From: Pseudomonas tumuqii
GTDB taxonomy: Bacteria > Pseudomonadota > Gammaproteobacteria > Pseudomonadales > Pseudomonadaceae
Direction: 5' to 3'
Assembly (NCBI RefSeq): GCF_013184545.1
Contig: NZ_JAAOJA010000005.1
Span: 248,001 to 312,000, forward strand
DNA length: 64,000 nt
Numbering within the stretch: position 1 is the stretch's first letter; each line of letters opens with the position of its first letter. Below the pieces are notes generated by a model that was not told the DNA's origin, made no database searches, and worked only from the letters and a program-made list of their open reading frames with translations. Shown here piece after piece: positions 1 to 8,957 of this stretch. The translations under genes were made by a program, and so were the position numbers.

Positions 1-807
1 ACCTCGCTGGTCGGCATGTTCCTCGCTACCCGCGCCGGCGTGCCCTGGACGGTATTGATTTTCGGCAACCTGGGCATCGGCCTGTGCGCCGGAGGGGCGG
101 CGGCAGTCAACCACGTGGTGGACAGGCGCATCGACTCGATCATGGCGCGCACCCACAAGCGCCCGCTGGCCGAAGGCCGGGTCACCCCGCTGGCGGCGCT
201 GAGCTTCGCCCTGCTGCTGGCGGTCGCCGGCCTCAGCCTGCTGCTGGTCTTCACCAACGAGCTGGCCGCCTGGCTGACCCTCGCCTCGCTGCTTGGCTAT
301 GCGGTGATCTATACCGGCTTTCTCAAGCGCGCCACGCCGCAGAACATCGTCATCGGCGGCTTGGCCGGCGCCGCTCCGCCGCTGCTCGGCTGGGTCGCGG
401 TCACCGGAGAGCTGACCGCCGAGCCGCTGCTGCTGGTGCTGATCATCTTCGCCTGGACCCCGCCGCATTTCTGGGCCCTGGCCATCCACCGCAAGGCCGA
501 ATACGCCAAGGCCAACATCCCGATGCTGCCGGTGACCCACGGCGAGCACTACACCAAGGTGCATATCCTGCTCTACACCGGCGCGCTGTTCGCCGTCAGC
601 CTGTTGCCCTACGCCATCCACATGAGCGGCCTGCTCTACCTGGTCTGCGCCATCGGCCTGGGCGCGCGCTTTCTGCACTGGGCCTGGGTGCTGTACCGTG
701 ACAGCAAACCGCACGCGGCGATCAACACCTTCAAGTACAGTATCTGGTACCTGTTCCTGCTGTTTATCGCCCTGCTGGTCGACCATTACCTGCTGCTCAA
801 CCTGTAA
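1..807 (+). CDS. cyoE: Protoheme IX farnesyltransferase (heme O synthase), 5' partial
   Basis: Polytopic inner-membrane prenyltransferase that adds a farnesyl group to heme B to give heme O for terminal oxidases. The reading frame is already open at base 1, so the N-terminus (probably about 30 residues) lies outside the window; 268 codons are seen. The first Asp-rich motif of the UbiA superfamily is visible as NHVVDRRID followed by THKRPL, and the second conserved loop reads [17 protein letters not shown]. Further hydrophobic segments follow up to the C-terminal [11 protein letters not shown]. The sco gene starts 11 bases downstream, so the two are probably co-transcribed as the last genes of a cytochrome c oxidase assembly operon. 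Identity to CyoE/CtaB is confident; whether the product is channelled to heme A or heme O cannot be told here. Confidence 0.95.
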   Translation, partial: TSLVGMFLATRAGVPWTVLIFGNLGIGLCAGGAAAVNHVVDRRIDSIMARTHKRPLAEGRVTPLAALSFALLLAVAGLSLLLVFTNELAAWLTLASLLGYAVIYTGFLKRATPQNIVIGGLAGAAPPLLGWVAVTGELTAEPLLLVLIIFAWTPPHFWALAIHRKAEYAKANIPMLPVTHGEHYTKVHILLYTGALFAVSLLPYAIHMSGLLYLVCAIGLGARFLHWAWVLYRDSKPHAAINTFKYSIWYLFLLFIALLVDHYLLLNL

Positions 808-818
808 TCGTTGGTGTC

Positions 819-1454
819 ATGACCCGTACCCAGATCACCGTTTTCGTTCTCGTAGCCATAGTCGCGCTGGTGCTCGGCCTGACCGTCAACAAAGTGCTCA
901 ACAGCAAAGGGCAGAACGACCCGACCGCGCTGCTCGATGCCGGCATCGTGCTGCTGCCGCAAAGCCGCACGCTGCCCGAGCTGAGCCTGATCGATCAGGA
1001 CGGCCAGACGGTCGCGGTCGACCAGCTCAAGGAGCAGTGGAGCCTGCTGTTCTTCGGCTACACCTTCTGCCCGGACATCTGCCCCGCCACCCTCGCCCAA
1101 CTGCGCCAGCTGCAAGGCCAGCTACCGGAGCAAACCCGCGCCAAGCTGCGGGTGGTGCTGGTCAGCGTCGACCCCAACCGCGACACCCCGGAGCAGTTGA
1201 AGAAATACCTGGCCTACTTCGATGCCGGCTTCATCGGTCTGACCGGTGAGGAAGCCACCCTGCAGAAGTTCGCCAATGCGCTGAGCATTCCCTATATCCC
1301 GGCCGATACCAGCAAGGAAAACTATACCGTCGACCACAGTGGCAACCTGGTGATCATCGGCCCGGACGGCACCCAGCGCGGCTTCATCCGTGCGCCGTTG
1401 AACAACGCAAAACTGGCGGCACAGTTGCCGGGCTTGATCAATCCGCTGGATTGA
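819..1454 (+). CDS. SCO1/SenC family copper chaperone for cytochrome c oxidase
   Basis: Membrane-anchored thioredoxin-fold protein of 211 residues that delivers copper to the CuA site of cytochrome c oxidase. An N-terminal hydrophobic anchor covers about residues 6-24. The copper-binding CxxxC motif is CPDIC at C84/C88, and the third ligand His is in VDHSGN at H173. Length is typical of bacterial SCO proteins. It follows cyoE by 11 bases, the usual arrangement at the end of the coxBAC-cyoE region in Pseudomonas. The downstream VOC gene is convergent. Confidence 0.93.
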   Translation: MTRTQITVFVLVAIVALVLGLTVNKVLNSKGQNDPTALLDAGIVLLPQSRTLPELSLIDQDGQTVAVDQLKEQWSLLFFGYTFCPDICPATLAQLRQLQGQLPEQTRAKLRVVLVSVDPNRDTPEQLKKYLAYFDAGFIGLTGEEATLQKFANALSIPYIPADTSKENYTVDHSGNLVIIGPDGTQRGFIRAPLNNAKLAAQLPGLINPLD

Positions 1455-1477
1455 TCGATGAAAATCACTCGCCGGCG

Positions 1478-1903
1478 CTATTGGGCGAACAGCTGGGAAA
1501 TATCCTTGAACGCCTTGAACTCCAGGGCGTTGCCGCAGGGGTCGAGGAGGAACAGGGTGGCCTGCTCACCAACCTGGCCCGCGAAGCGCACATAGGGTTC
1601 GATGACGAAGCGGGTGTGCCTGGCCTTCAGGCGCTCGGCCAGTTGCTGCCAATCTTCCCAGCCCAGCACCACACCGAAATGCGGCACCGGCACCTCGTGG
1701 CCGTCCACCGGGTTGCTGTGCGCGGCTCTTTGATAGTCCATCTGCGGCGCCTGGTGGATCACCAACTGGTGGCCGAAGAAGTCGAAGTCCACCCAGTGCG
1801 CGCTGCTGCGGCCTTCGGCGCAGCCGAATACCTCTCCGTAGAAGTGCCGGGCCGCAGCCAGGTCGTGGACGGGAATGGCCAGGTGGAAGGGGGCGAGTGC
1901 CAT
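1478..1903 (-). CDS. VOC (glyoxalase/bleomycin resistance) superfamily protein
   Basis: Small metal-dependent dioxygenase/isomerase-fold protein of 141 residues. The start is the ATG at 1903 because an AGGAG lies seven bases upstream; an in-frame ATG at 1924 would add seven residues without a ribosome site. The paired beta-alpha-beta-beta-beta modules are visible, with candidate metal ligands in [16 protein letters not shown] and the C-terminal NALEFKAF. The substrate cannot be assigned; several Pseudomonas proteins of this type are annotated only as VOC family. It is divergent from the LysR regulator at 2014, which may control it. Confidence 0.8.
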   Translation of the reverse strand: MALAPFHLAIPVHDLAAARHFYGEVFGCAEGRSSAHWVDFDFFGHQLVIHQAPQMDYQRAAHSNPVDGHEVPVPHFGVVLGWEDWQQLAERLKARHTRFVIEPYVRFAGQVGEQATLFLLDPCGNALEFKAFKDISQLFAQ

Positions 1904-2013
1904 GGCGAGACTCCTGATGGTCAATGTCCGCTGATTCTCAGCAACAGTAATACTGATTGAAAGCGAATATCCTTGTTCGTCAGCACAAATAAAATTGATC
2001 AGTCGGGGCGGTG

Positions 2014-2877
2014 ATGTTGCGCGAATTGAGAACCTTCGTGATGGTCGCCCGGCATGGCACCTTCGCCGCCGCCGGTCAGCAGGTTGGCCTGACCCAGTCG
2101 GCGGTCAGCGCGCAGATGCGCGTGCTGGAGCAGGGCCTGGGTGTGCGGCTGTTCGACCGTAGCGGCCGTGCCGCGCTGCTCAACGCCGCCGGTCGGCATG
2201 CCCTGCCATTGGCCGAGCAGATGCTCGCGCTCTATGCACAGATGGCCCTGCCGACTGCGGCGGCCGAGTGGCAGGGCGAGTTGAGGGTCGGCGCCATCGC
2301 CAGCGTGCAGACCGGCGTGCTGCCCGACGCCCTGCCGCGCTTTCGGGAACTGGCGCCACGGGTCGAACTGAAGCTGGTGCCCGGCGTGTCGCTCGATCTG
2401 CTGAGCCGGGTGGATGCGGGCGAACTGGACCTGGCGCTGCTGATCCAGCCGCCATTCGAGTTGCCCAAGGAACTGCTGCAAATCGGCCTGGCGCGCGAGC
2501 CCTTCGTGCTGATCACGCCCGTGAGCGTTGCCGGCGAGGACCCGCTGCAGATCCTCGCCGAGCAGCCGTTCGTGCGTTACGACCGCCGCTCTTTCGGTGG
2601 CCGCCGGGTCAGCCAGTTCCTTCGCGAGCAGCGCCTGAGCGTGCACGAGGCGCTGGAACTGGACGAGCTGGAGGCCATCGTGCGCATGGTCGAGTGCGGC
2701 CTCGGCGTATCGCTGATCCCGCGCGCCGGCTTGTGGCTGCAACGCCCGACCCAGTTGCGGGTACTCGAACTGGGCGAACTGACCTTCCACCGCGAACTGA
2801 TCGCGGTGCTGCGCCGGGCGCAGCGCCAGCCGGCGCTGGACTGTCTGCTCGACTGCCTGCGCGAAACGGCAAAGTAG
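2014..2877 (+). CDS. LysR-family transcriptional regulator
   Basis: About 287 residues. The N-terminal winged helix-turn-helix covers residues 1-60 ([21 protein letters not shown] region, then LGVRLFDR), followed by the LysR effector-binding domain. A GTG immediately precedes the chosen ATG and could add one residue; GGGGCGG sits just upstream. It is divergently transcribed from the VOC gene across about 110 bases, the classic layout for a LysR regulator and its target, so the VOC gene is the first candidate target. The co-inducer is unknown. Confidence 0.88.
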   Translation: MLRELRTFVMVARHGTFAAAGQQVGLTQSAVSAQMRVLEQGLGVRLFDRSGRAALLNAAGRHALPLAEQMLALYAQMALPTAAAEWQGELRVGAIASVQTGVLPDALPRFRELAPRVELKLVPGVSLDLLSRVDAGELDLALLIQPPFELPKELLQIGLAREPFVLITPVSVAGEDPLQILAEQPFVRYDRRSFGGRRVSQFLREQRLSVHEALELDELEAIVRMVECGLGVSLIPRAGLWLQRPTQLRVLELGELTFHRELIAVLRRAQRQPALDCLLDCLRETAK

Positions 2878-2905
2878 ATCCTATATCTGCACGGCTTGCG
2901 ATCTC

Positions 2906-2975
2906 GTAGGGTGGATGACGCTTTATCCATCCACCAAATCGCGATGGTGGATGAAAAAGGCGTCATCCACCCTAC
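2906..2975. repeat. GTAGGGTGGATGACG-type palindromic repeat, copy 1
   Basis: Near-perfect inverted repeat with outer arms GTAGGGTGGATGACG and CGTCATCCACCCTAC and an inner TCCATCCACC/TGGTGGATGA. A second copy lies at 61074-61142, so this is a dispersed intergenic element. A fragment of another repeat type (TGGTGCGCAC...CCTAGGCGG, 2981-3001) abuts it. It lies between the convergent lysR and metQ genes. Confidence 0.9.
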
Positions 2976-3004
2976 ACAGTTGGTGCGCACGACCTAGGCG
3001 GCAA

Positions 3005-3031
3005 GAAAAAGCCCGCTGCGGGAGCGGGCTC
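3005..3031 (-). terminator. Rho-independent terminator of metNIQ
   Basis: Read on the minus strand, a GC-rich hairpin (AGCCCGCT and AGCGGGCT arms) is followed by TTTTTC. It starts about 25 bases after the metQ stop codon. Confidence 0.85.
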
Positions 3032-3056
3032 GTGTGACTAGCGGAAAAGCGACAAC

Positions 3057-3833
3057 TTAGAACGCTGGTACCACCGCACCCTGATACTTCTCCAGGATGA
3101 AGGCTTTGACTTCAGGGCTGTTCAGCGCCTTGGCCAGTTTCTGCATGGCGGCGCTGTCCTTGTTGTCCGGGCGGGCGACCAGGATGTTGACGTAGGGCGA
3201 GTCGCTGCCTTCGATGATCAGCGCATCCTCGGTCGGGTTGAGCTTGGCTTCCAGGGCATAGTTGGTGTTGATCAATGCCAGGTCGACCTGGGTCAGCACG
3301 CGCGGCAGGGTCGCTGCTTCCAGTTCCCGCAGCTTGATCGCTTTCGGGTTCTCGGCGATGTCTTTCGGCGTGGCGAGGATGTTGCTGGCGTCCTTGAGGG
3401 TGATGATCCCGGCCTTCTGCAGCAGCAACAGAGCGCGGCCGCCGTTGGTGGCGTCGTTGGGGATGACCACGTTGGCACCCTGCGGCAGATCCTTGAGGTC
3501 CTTGATCGTGCTCGAGTAGGCACCGAAAGGCTCGACATGCACGCCGACGACGCTGGTCAGCTCGGTGCCGCGGCTCTTGTTGAACTCGTCGAGGTACGGC
3601 TGGTGCTGGAAGAAGTTGGCGTCCAGGCGCTTCTCGGCGACCTGTACGTTGGGCTGCACGTAGTCGGTGAAGACCTTGACGTTCAGCTCGACGCCGTCCT
3701 TGGCCAGGGCCGGTTTGACGAACTCGAGGATTTCCGCGTGGGGTACGGCGGTGGCCGCCACGCTCAGGGTTTCGGCCTGGGCCGCGCTGGAAAACGCAGC
3801 GACGACGGCGATGGCGGTCAGCAATTTTTTCAT
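3057..3833 (-). CDS. metQ: MetQ/NlpA-family D-/L-methionine-binding periplasmic protein
   Basis: Substrate-binding protein of the methionine ABC importer, about 258 residues. The signal peptide ends AAFSSAAQA before ETLSVAATAVPHAEIL. It has no lipobox cysteine, so it is predicted to be cut by signal peptidase I and to float in the periplasm, unlike E. coli MetQ, which is a lipoprotein. Two ATGs (3836 and 3833) follow AAGGAG; the second has the better spacing of seven bases. The body shows family hallmarks such as DANFFQHQPYLDEFN and the C-terminal EKYQGAVVPAF. It is the last gene of metN-metI-metQ on the minus strand, 79 bases after metI, and is followed by a strong terminator. Confidence 0.93.
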   Translation of the reverse strand: MKKLLTAIAVVAAFSSAAQAETLSVAATAVPHAEILEFVKPALAKDGVELNVKVFTDYVQPNVQVAEKRLDANFFQHQPYLDEFNKSRGTELTSVVGVHVEPFGAYSSTIKDLKDLPQGANVVIPNDATNGGRALLLLQKAGIITLKDASNILATPKDIAENPKAIKLRELEAATLPRVLTQVDLALINTNYALEAKLNPTEDALIIEGSDSPYVNILVARPDNKDSAAMQKLAKALNSPEVKAFILEKYQGAVVPAF

Positions 3834-3912
3834 CATGAAGCTCCTTGTGGGATTGATGCGGATTCGGCGGATAGCCGCGATTCAATAAAGCGCAATTATT
3901 TGCGGGTGCTGT

Positions 3913-4599
3913 TTATTTTCTGGAGAAGTGCACCACCAGCTTGTCGCCGGCGCTTTGCAGAATCTGCACCAGCACCAGCAGCAGGACCACGGTGACCAGC
4001 ATCACGTCGGGCTGGTAGCGCTGGTAGCCGTAGCGCACCGCCAGGTCGCCGAGGCCGCCACCGCCGATCAGGCCGGACATGGCGGTGTAGGACACCAGGG
4101 TGATGGCGGTCACCGTCACGGCGGCAAAGATGCCCGGCAGCGCCTCGGGCAGCAGGGCGTTGACCACGATCTGGCGGGTGCTTGCGCCCATCGCCTGGGT
4201 CGCCTCGATGATGCCGCGATCGACTTCGCGCAACGCGGTCTCCACCAGGCGGGCGAAGAACGGCGTGGCGCCCACCACCAGCGGCGGGATGGCCCCGGCC
4301 ACGCCCAGCGAGGTGCCGGTGACCAGCACCGTGAAGGGAATCATCACGATCAGCAGGATGACGAAGGGCACCGAGCGCAGGATGTTCACCAGCAGCGACA
4401 GCACGCCGTACAGCGCCTTCTGCTCGAACATCTGCCGCGGGCCGGTGAGGAACAGCAGCACGCCCAGGGGCAGGCCGAGGATCACGGTGAACAGCAGCGA
4501 GCCGCCGAGCATGCTCAGGGTGTCGAGGCTGGCGTAGCCGATTTCCGCCCAATCGACATTTGGTAACAAAGAGTGCAGCAGACGGGTCAGGGCGTCCAT
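3913..4599 (-). CDS. metI: Methionine ABC transporter permease
   Basis: Inner-membrane permease of 228 residues with five or so hydrophobic helices. The cytoplasmic coupling (EAA) loop reads EATQAMGASTRQIVVNALLPEA, which contacts the MetN ATPase. Its ATG overlaps the metN stop by one base (TGATG), so translation is coupled. Length and motif match MetI of the D-methionine uptake system. Confidence 0.94.
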   Translation of the reverse strand: MDALTRLLHSLLPNVDWAEIGYASLDTLSMLGGSLLFTVILGLPLGVLLFLTGPRQMFEQKALYGVLSLLVNILRSVPFVILLIVMIPFTVLVTGTSLGVAGAIPPLVVGATPFFARLVETALREVDRGIIEATQAMGASTRQIVVNALLPEALPGIFAAVTVTAITLVSYTAMSGLIGGGGLGDLAVRYGYQRYQPDVMLVTVVLLLVLVQILQSAGDKLVVHFSRK

Positions 4600-5606
4600 C
4601 AGCGCAGCACCTCCAGGTGCACGTCGGCGGCTTTGAGGCGCGCCAGCGCGGCGTCCAGGTCGCCGCCGGTCAGGGCCAGGGTCAGCTGGCCGTAGGGGGT
4701 GTCCTTGATGTGGTCGATGCGCCCGGCGAGGATGCTGTAATCCACCCCGGTCTCGCGCGCCACGCTGCCGAGCAGCGGCGCGTAGGTGGCCTGGCCCTGG
4801 AAGGTCAGGCGCAGGATGCGTCCGGCGACATGGGCGAAGTCGTCATGCAGTTCGCCTTCGTCGACCTGCTCGGCTTCCTGGACGAAGCGTCTGGTGGTGG
4901 CGTGCTGCGGATGCAGGAAGACATCGGCCACCGAGCCCATCTCGACGATCACGCCGGCGTCCATCACCGCCACGCGGTCGCAGACCCGGCGGATCACGTC
5001 CATCTCGTGGGTGATCAGGACGATGGTCAGGTTCAGCTCGCGGTTGATCTGCGCCAGCAGTTGCAGTACCGAGGCGGTGGTCTGCGGGTCGAGGGCGCTG
5101 GTGGCCTCGTCACACAGCAGGATCTTCGGCTCGGTGGCCAGGGCGCGGGCGATGCCGACCCGCTGCTTCTGTCCACCGGAGAGCTGTGCCGGGTATTTGT
5201 TGGCGTGTTCGCTGAGGCCGACCCGCGCCAGCAGTTCGGCCACCCGTGTCTCCATGGCGCTGCGCGACAGCACCCCGGCCAGCTTCAGCGGCAGGGCGAC
5301 GTTGGCGGCGACGGTCTTCGACGAGAGCAGGTTGAAGTGCTGGAAGATCATCCCGACCCGCTGGCGGAAGCGTCGCAGGCCAGCCGCGTCCAGCGCGGTG
5401 ACGTCTTCGCCGTCGATCTGGATGCGGCCGCCGGAAGGCTCTTCCAGACGGTTGATCAGGCGCAACAGGGTGCTCTTGCCGGCACCGGAATGACCGATGA
5501 TGCCGAACACTTCGCCACGGGCGATCTGCAGGTCGCTCGGCTGCAAGGCAGGGATATCTTGGCCGTTGACGCGATACGCCTTGCGGACTTGGTGAAAGTT
5601 GATCAC
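4599..5606 (-). CDS. metN: Methionine ABC transporter ATP-binding protein
   Basis: ATPase of the methionine importer, 335 residues. Walker A is GHSGAGKST, the ABC signature LSGGQKQR, and Walker [13 protein letters not shown]. The C-terminal NIL regulatory domain (from about residue 260) binds methionine in the family and gives trans-inhibition. The start is GTG at 5606, preceded by AAAAGG eight bases upstream. First gene of metNIQ. A 9-bp inverted repeat lies in its leader (5635-5669). Confidence 0.94.
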   Translation of the reverse strand: MINFHQVRKAYRVNGQDIPALQPSDLQIARGEVFGIIGHSGAGKSTLLRLINRLEEPSGGRIQIDGEDVTALDAAGLRRFRQRVGMIFQHFNLLSSKTVAANVALPLKLAGVLSRSAMETRVAELLARVGLSEHANKYPAQLSGGQKQRVGIARALATEPKILLCDEATSALDPQTTASVLQLLAQINRELNLTIVLITHEMDVIRRVCDRVAVMDAGVIVEMGSVADVFLHPQHATTRRFVQEAEQVDEGELHDDFAHVAGRILRLTFQGQATYAPLLGSVARETGVDYSILAGRIDHIKDTPYGQLTLALTGGDLDAALARLKAADVHLEVLR

Positions 5607-5634
5607 GCGTTAAACCTTTTGGGTTTGTCGAGCA

Positions 5635-5669
5635 GCCGGGTAGGCATAAAGGCGCTTAGTCTACCCGGC
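5635..5669 (-). promoter_or_regulatory. Hairpin in the metN leader
   Basis: Perfect 9-base arms GCCGGGTAG and CTACCCGGC separated by 17 bases, ending 28 bases upstream of the metN GTG. It could be an operator or an RNA stem in the leader. I do not recognise it as a known methionine riboswitch; its ends resemble the GTAG/CTAC repeats elsewhere in the window. Confidence 0.45.
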
Positions 5670-5777
5670 ACTCTTTAGGCCGCAAAAATCTTTGTAGACC
5701 TATGGTTATAGCCAGATCGCATGTACATGCGCAGGGCCAAGCGCCTGCGCAGGTCGTGGCGACAGACCGCTGCCGGG

Positions 5778-6626
5778 CTAGCGTTGCGGGCTGAGCAACA
5801 GTTGCGGGGTCTGGTTGGGCTCGAGCCGCTGGCTCATGGCCGGGCTGAAGTCTGGGTCGAGACGTTCGATCCGCGCCTTGAGCAACGGCGCGAGCCACAG
5901 ATAGTCGCCGGCCTGGCGGACCTGGATAGCCACTGTGCAGCGGCACTTGACCACCTCCGCGGCGACCGTATCGAGCAGACGGTAGAGACCCTGGTTGTCC
6001 CGGCTGTCCAGCATCGGCAGGGCAATCATGCTGCTGGGGGCGGCCGGGTCGATCAGTTGGGCGGGCGGCGCCGGCGTCTCTTCGGGCAACTGGATCGCCC
6101 TGAGCGCCGCTGCCTGACGCGCGGCGGCCTGGCGCAATTGGCGCGCCTGTTCACCCCGTGCGGCTTGGGCCTGGGCGGCTGCCTGTTCGGCGGCGGTGCT
6201 CGCAAGATCCGCCGCATCCAGCTCGGTTTGCCGAACCTGGGCAATCGCGCCGCCCAGCCCGGTGGTCAGCGCGGGAGCCTGCGGCATCAGCTGGCGCGCC
6301 TGGCTGAGGGCCTTGGCCGCACGGTCCAGATCGCCGGTCTGCAGGGCAGTTTGTCCCTGCTGCAGATAGGCCTCGGCCAGCTGGCGCTGATAGACCTCCA
6401 GGCGGGCGTCGTCGCTGGCGCGCAACTGCAGGGCGTTGAGCCGGCTTTCGGCTTCGCTCAACTGGCCGCTGGCCAGGCTCTGTTCGAGCAGGCGAAAGTC
6501 GCCGAGCAGCTCGTCGGTGGCCGCGCCGGGCTCCTGCGACGTGCTCTGGCACGCAGCCAACAGCAGCGCAAGAGCAAGGATGGAAAGACAACGTGAGGCG
6601 AACGAGATCATTACTGCGAGTCTCAT
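5778..6626 (-). CDS. Predicted lipoprotein with helical/TPR-like repeats
   Basis: About 282 residues. A lipoprotein signal sequence ends in the lipobox LLLAACQS, so the mature protein should be lipid-anchored at Cys. The body is Ala/Gln/Leu-rich helices resembling tetratricopeptide or coiled-coil packing, and the C-terminus carries a compact domain with CRCTVAIQVRQAGDYLWLAP. ATGs at 6626 and 6611 are both possible; neither has a clear ribosome site. It lies between metN and znuB on the same strand, matching a conserved hypothetical at this place in P. aeruginosa. Function unknown; a periplasmic or outer-membrane adaptor is only a guess. Confidence 0.75.
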   Translation of the reverse strand: MRLAVMISFASRCLSILALALLLAACQSTSQEPGAATDELLGDFRLLEQSLASGQLSEAESRLNALQLRASDDARLEVYQRQLAEAYLQQGQTALQTGDLDRAAKALSQARQLMPQAPALTTGLGGAIAQVRQTELDAADLASTAAEQAAAQAQAARGEQARQLRQAAARQAAALRAIQLPEETPAPPAQLIDPAAPSSMIALPMLDSRDNQGLYRLLDTVAAEVVKCRCTVAIQVRQAGDYLWLAPLLKARIERLDPDFSPAMSQRLEPNQTPQLLLSPQR

Positions 6627-6830
6627 GTCGGGCAAAAAACGTGCAATTCTACACCGCCGGGCCGGGCGCAACCAAACCTTGCTGCGATGGGTCGGTGGAT
6701 TGCGGATGCAATCCGGGGAATCTGAGCGTACCCACGCTCTGCGTGAGTAGGCTCATCGCGGCCATGGGACTAGGCGTCCCCGCCGCTCCTACAGGATGAG
6801 TGCTGTCCTGCCGCCGCGGCGCGGTCCGCC

Positions 6831-7619
6831 TTAGGCCGTGCGCCGCGGCCAGGCGAAGCTGAGCAGGAACAGGCTGGCGGCCGACACCACGATCGAGGGT
6901 CCGGCCGGGGTGTCCTGGAACCACGATAGGCTGAGGCCGCCGCACACCGCGACTATGCCCAGCAGGCTGGCGCCAAACGCCATCTGTTCCGGGGTGCGCG
7001 CGTGGCGCTGGGCGGCGGCGGCGGGAATGATCAGCAAGGAGGTGATCAGCAGCACGCCGACGATCTTCATCGCCACGGCGATCACCACGGCGATCAGCAG
7101 CATCAGGCTCAGGCGGATCGCCGCCACCGGCAGGCCTTCGACCCGGGCCAGTTCCTCGTGCACGGTGATTGCCAGCAGCGGTCGCCAGAGCAGCGCCAGC
7201 AGCACCAGCACCAGGGCGCTGCCGCCGAGAATCCAGGCCAGGTCGCCGGGGCCGACGGCCAGCAGGTCGCCGAACAGGTAGCCCATCAGGTCGATGCGCA
7301 CGTCCTTCATGAAGCTCAGCACCACCAGCCCGAGCGACAGGGTGCTGTGGGCGAGGATGCCGAGCAGGGTGTCCGAGGCCAGCGGCTGGCGGGTCTGCAG
7401 GGTCACCAGCAGCACCGCCAGCAGCACGCAGCCGACCGTCACCGCCAGGGTCGGGCTGACGTCGAGCATCAGGCCGAGGGCGACGCCGAGCAGTGCGGCA
7501 TGCGACAGGGTGTCGCCGAAATAGGCCATGCGCCGCCAGACCACGAAGGAGCCGAGCGGGCCGGCGACCATCGCCAGGGCCAGGCCGGCGAGCAGGGCGT
7601 TGAGCAGAAAGTCAGCCAT
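6831..7619 (-). CDS. znuB: Zinc ABC transporter permease
   Basis: ABC-3 family inner-membrane permease of 262 residues for high-affinity zinc uptake. Many hydrophobic helices are visible, with family motifs [26 protein letters not shown] near the N-terminus and [11 protein letters not shown] near residue 200. The start is the ATG at 7619, which overlaps the end of znuC by eight bases; longer readings run into znuC. It is last in the zur-znuC-znuB operon, so it should be repressed by Zur when zinc is plentiful. Confidence 0.93.
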   Translation of the reverse strand: MADFLLNALLAGLALAMVAGPLGSFVVWRRMAYFGDTLSHAALLGVALGLMLDVSPTLAVTVGCVLLAVLLVTLQTRQPLASDTLLGILAHSTLSLGLVVLSFMKDVRIDLMGYLFGDLLAVGPGDLAWILGGSALVLVLLALLWRPLLAITVHEELARVEGLPVAAIRLSLMLLIAVVIAVAMKIVGVLLITSLLIIPAAAAQRHARTPEQMAFGASLLGIVAVCGGLSLSWFQDTPAGPSIVVSAASLFLLSFAWPRRTA

Positions 7620-8418
7620 GCTTGCAGCCATCTCCGTGTACATGGGGTTGCAGCGGGCCCTGGATGTTCAGGCCGGCGCTCGGTTCGCTGACCACGGCGC
7701 CATGCAGGTCGTGCTCGTGGTCGTGGTGGTGGTGGTAGATCGCCAGGCTCTTGGCGTCCTGGCCGAACAGTTCGACGAAGGCCGGATCAAAGCTGACCTG
7801 CTCGGGGTGGCCGGAACAGCAGACATGCCGATTGAGGCAGACCACCTGGTCGGTGGTGCTCATCACCAGGTGCAGGTCGTGGGACACCATCAGCACGCCG
7901 CAACCATGGCGGTCGCGCAACTGGGTGATCAGGCGGTACAGCTCGGCCTGGCCGCTGACGTCGACGCCCTGCACCGGCTCGTCGAGCACCAGCAACTGCG
8001 GCTCGCGCAGCAGGGCACGGGCCAGCAGCACGCGCTGCAGTTCGCCGCCGGAAATGCTCTGCAAGGGGCTGTCGATCACCTGGCTGGCGCCGACTTCGGC
8101 CAGCGCCGCCTGGGCGCTGGCGCGATCGACGCCGGGCACCAGGCGCAGAAAACGCAGCACGCTGAGGGGCAGGGTGGCATCGACATGGAGTTTCTGCGGC
8201 ATATAGCCGATGCGTAGTTTCGGCTTGCGCCAGACGCTGCCGCTATCGGGCTTGAGCAGGCCGAGCACGGTGCGCACCAGGGTGGTCTTGCCGGCGCCGT
8301 TGGGGCCGATCAGGGTGACGATCTCGCCGGGTTTGACGCTCAGCTGCACATCCTGCAGCACGCTCTGGCCGCGGAAGCTGACGCCAATCCCGTCGAGGCG
8401 AATCAGCGCATCGCTCAT
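7612..8418 (-). CDS. znuC: Zinc ABC transporter ATP-binding protein
   Basis: ATPase of the ZnuABC zinc importer, 268 residues. Walker A is GPNGAGKTT, the signature SGGELQR, and Walker [13 protein letters not shown]. The C-terminal tail is rich in histidine ([13 protein letters not shown], then [10 protein letters not shown]), suggesting zinc binding or sensing on the cytoplasmic side. The ATG overlaps the zur stop as ATGA and has AGGAGG in front, so it is translationally coupled to zur. Confidence 0.94.
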   Translation of the reverse strand: MSDALIRLDGIGVSFRGQSVLQDVQLSVKPGEIVTLIGPNGAGKTTLVRTVLGLLKPDSGSVWRKPKLRIGYMPQKLHVDATLPLSVLRFLRLVPGVDRASAQAALAEVGASQVIDSPLQSISGGELQRVLLARALLREPQLLVLDEPVQGVDVSGQAELYRLITQLRDRHGCGVLMVSHDLHLVMSTTDQVVCLNRHVCCSGHPEQVSFDPAFVELFGQDAKSLAIYHHHHDHEHDLHGAVVSEPSAGLNIQGPLQPHVHGDGCKHG

Positions 8419-8900
8419 GCGGCCTCCTGGCAGCCCGCACAGAGGCCGACCACTTCCACGGTCTGCCCTTCGACCACGAAACCGACGCTCTGCGCGCCAC
8501 TGACGATCGCTGCGCTGATCGCCGCGTGCTCCAGTTCGATGGCCGCGTGACAACTGCGGCAGATCAGGAACTGGCCCTGATGGGCATGGGTCGGGTGACT
8601 GCAGCCGACGAAGGCGTTGAGCGAGGCGATGCGGTGCACCAGGCCGTTTTCCAGGAGAAAATCCAGCGCCCGATACACGGTCGGCGGCGCGGCGCGGCGG
8701 CCGTCCTGTTCGCTCAACACGGCGAGGATGTCGTAGGCGCCGAGCGGCTTGTGGCTCTGCCAGACCAGCTCCAGCACGCGTTTGCGCAGGGCGGTCAGGC
8801 GCAGCCCCTGCTGTGTGCAGATGCTTTCGGCCTCGGCCAGGGCATGGCTGACGCAGTGGGAATGGTCGTGGGGACGTGAGGCGAGCGGTGGCTGAGTCAT
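8415..8900 (-). CDS. zur: Fur-family zinc uptake regulator Zur (Np20)
   Basis: 161-residue zinc-responsive repressor. The N-terminal winged helix contains [20 protein letters not shown]. The structural zinc site is formed by two CxxC pairs, CRSC and the C-terminal CAGC, and the tail is typical of Zur rather than Fur. It heads the zur-znuC-znuB operon and is divergent from znuA, with a palindromic Zur-box candidate between them, so it is likely to autoregulate. Confidence 0.92.
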   Translation of the reverse strand: MTQPPLASRPHDHSHCVSHALAEAESICTQQGLRLTALRKRVLELVWQSHKPLGAYDILAVLSEQDGRRAAPPTVYRALDFLLENGLVHRIASLNAFVGCSHPTHAHQGQFLICRSCHAAIELEHAAISAAIVSGAQSVGFVVEGQTVEVVGLCAGCQEAA

Positions 8901-8926
8901 GGGCAGGGACGGCGGAGACTGGAGAC

Positions 8927-8939
8927 GTTATTATATTAC
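8927..8939. promoter_or_regulatory. Candidate Zur box between zur and znuA
   Basis: GTTATTATATTAC, an imperfect AT-rich palindrome close to the GTTATA-N-TATAAC core of Zur sites. It lies in the 57-base gap between the divergent zur and znuA, where one operator could control both directions. Confidence 0.65.
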
Positions 8940-8957
8940 CCGTTCCTTCCAGTCCGA

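Noticed and set aside
5607..5777. SAM riboswitch or MetJ box upstream of metN.
   Set aside because: No S-box core and no tandem AGACGTCT-type sites; only a plain inverted repeat.
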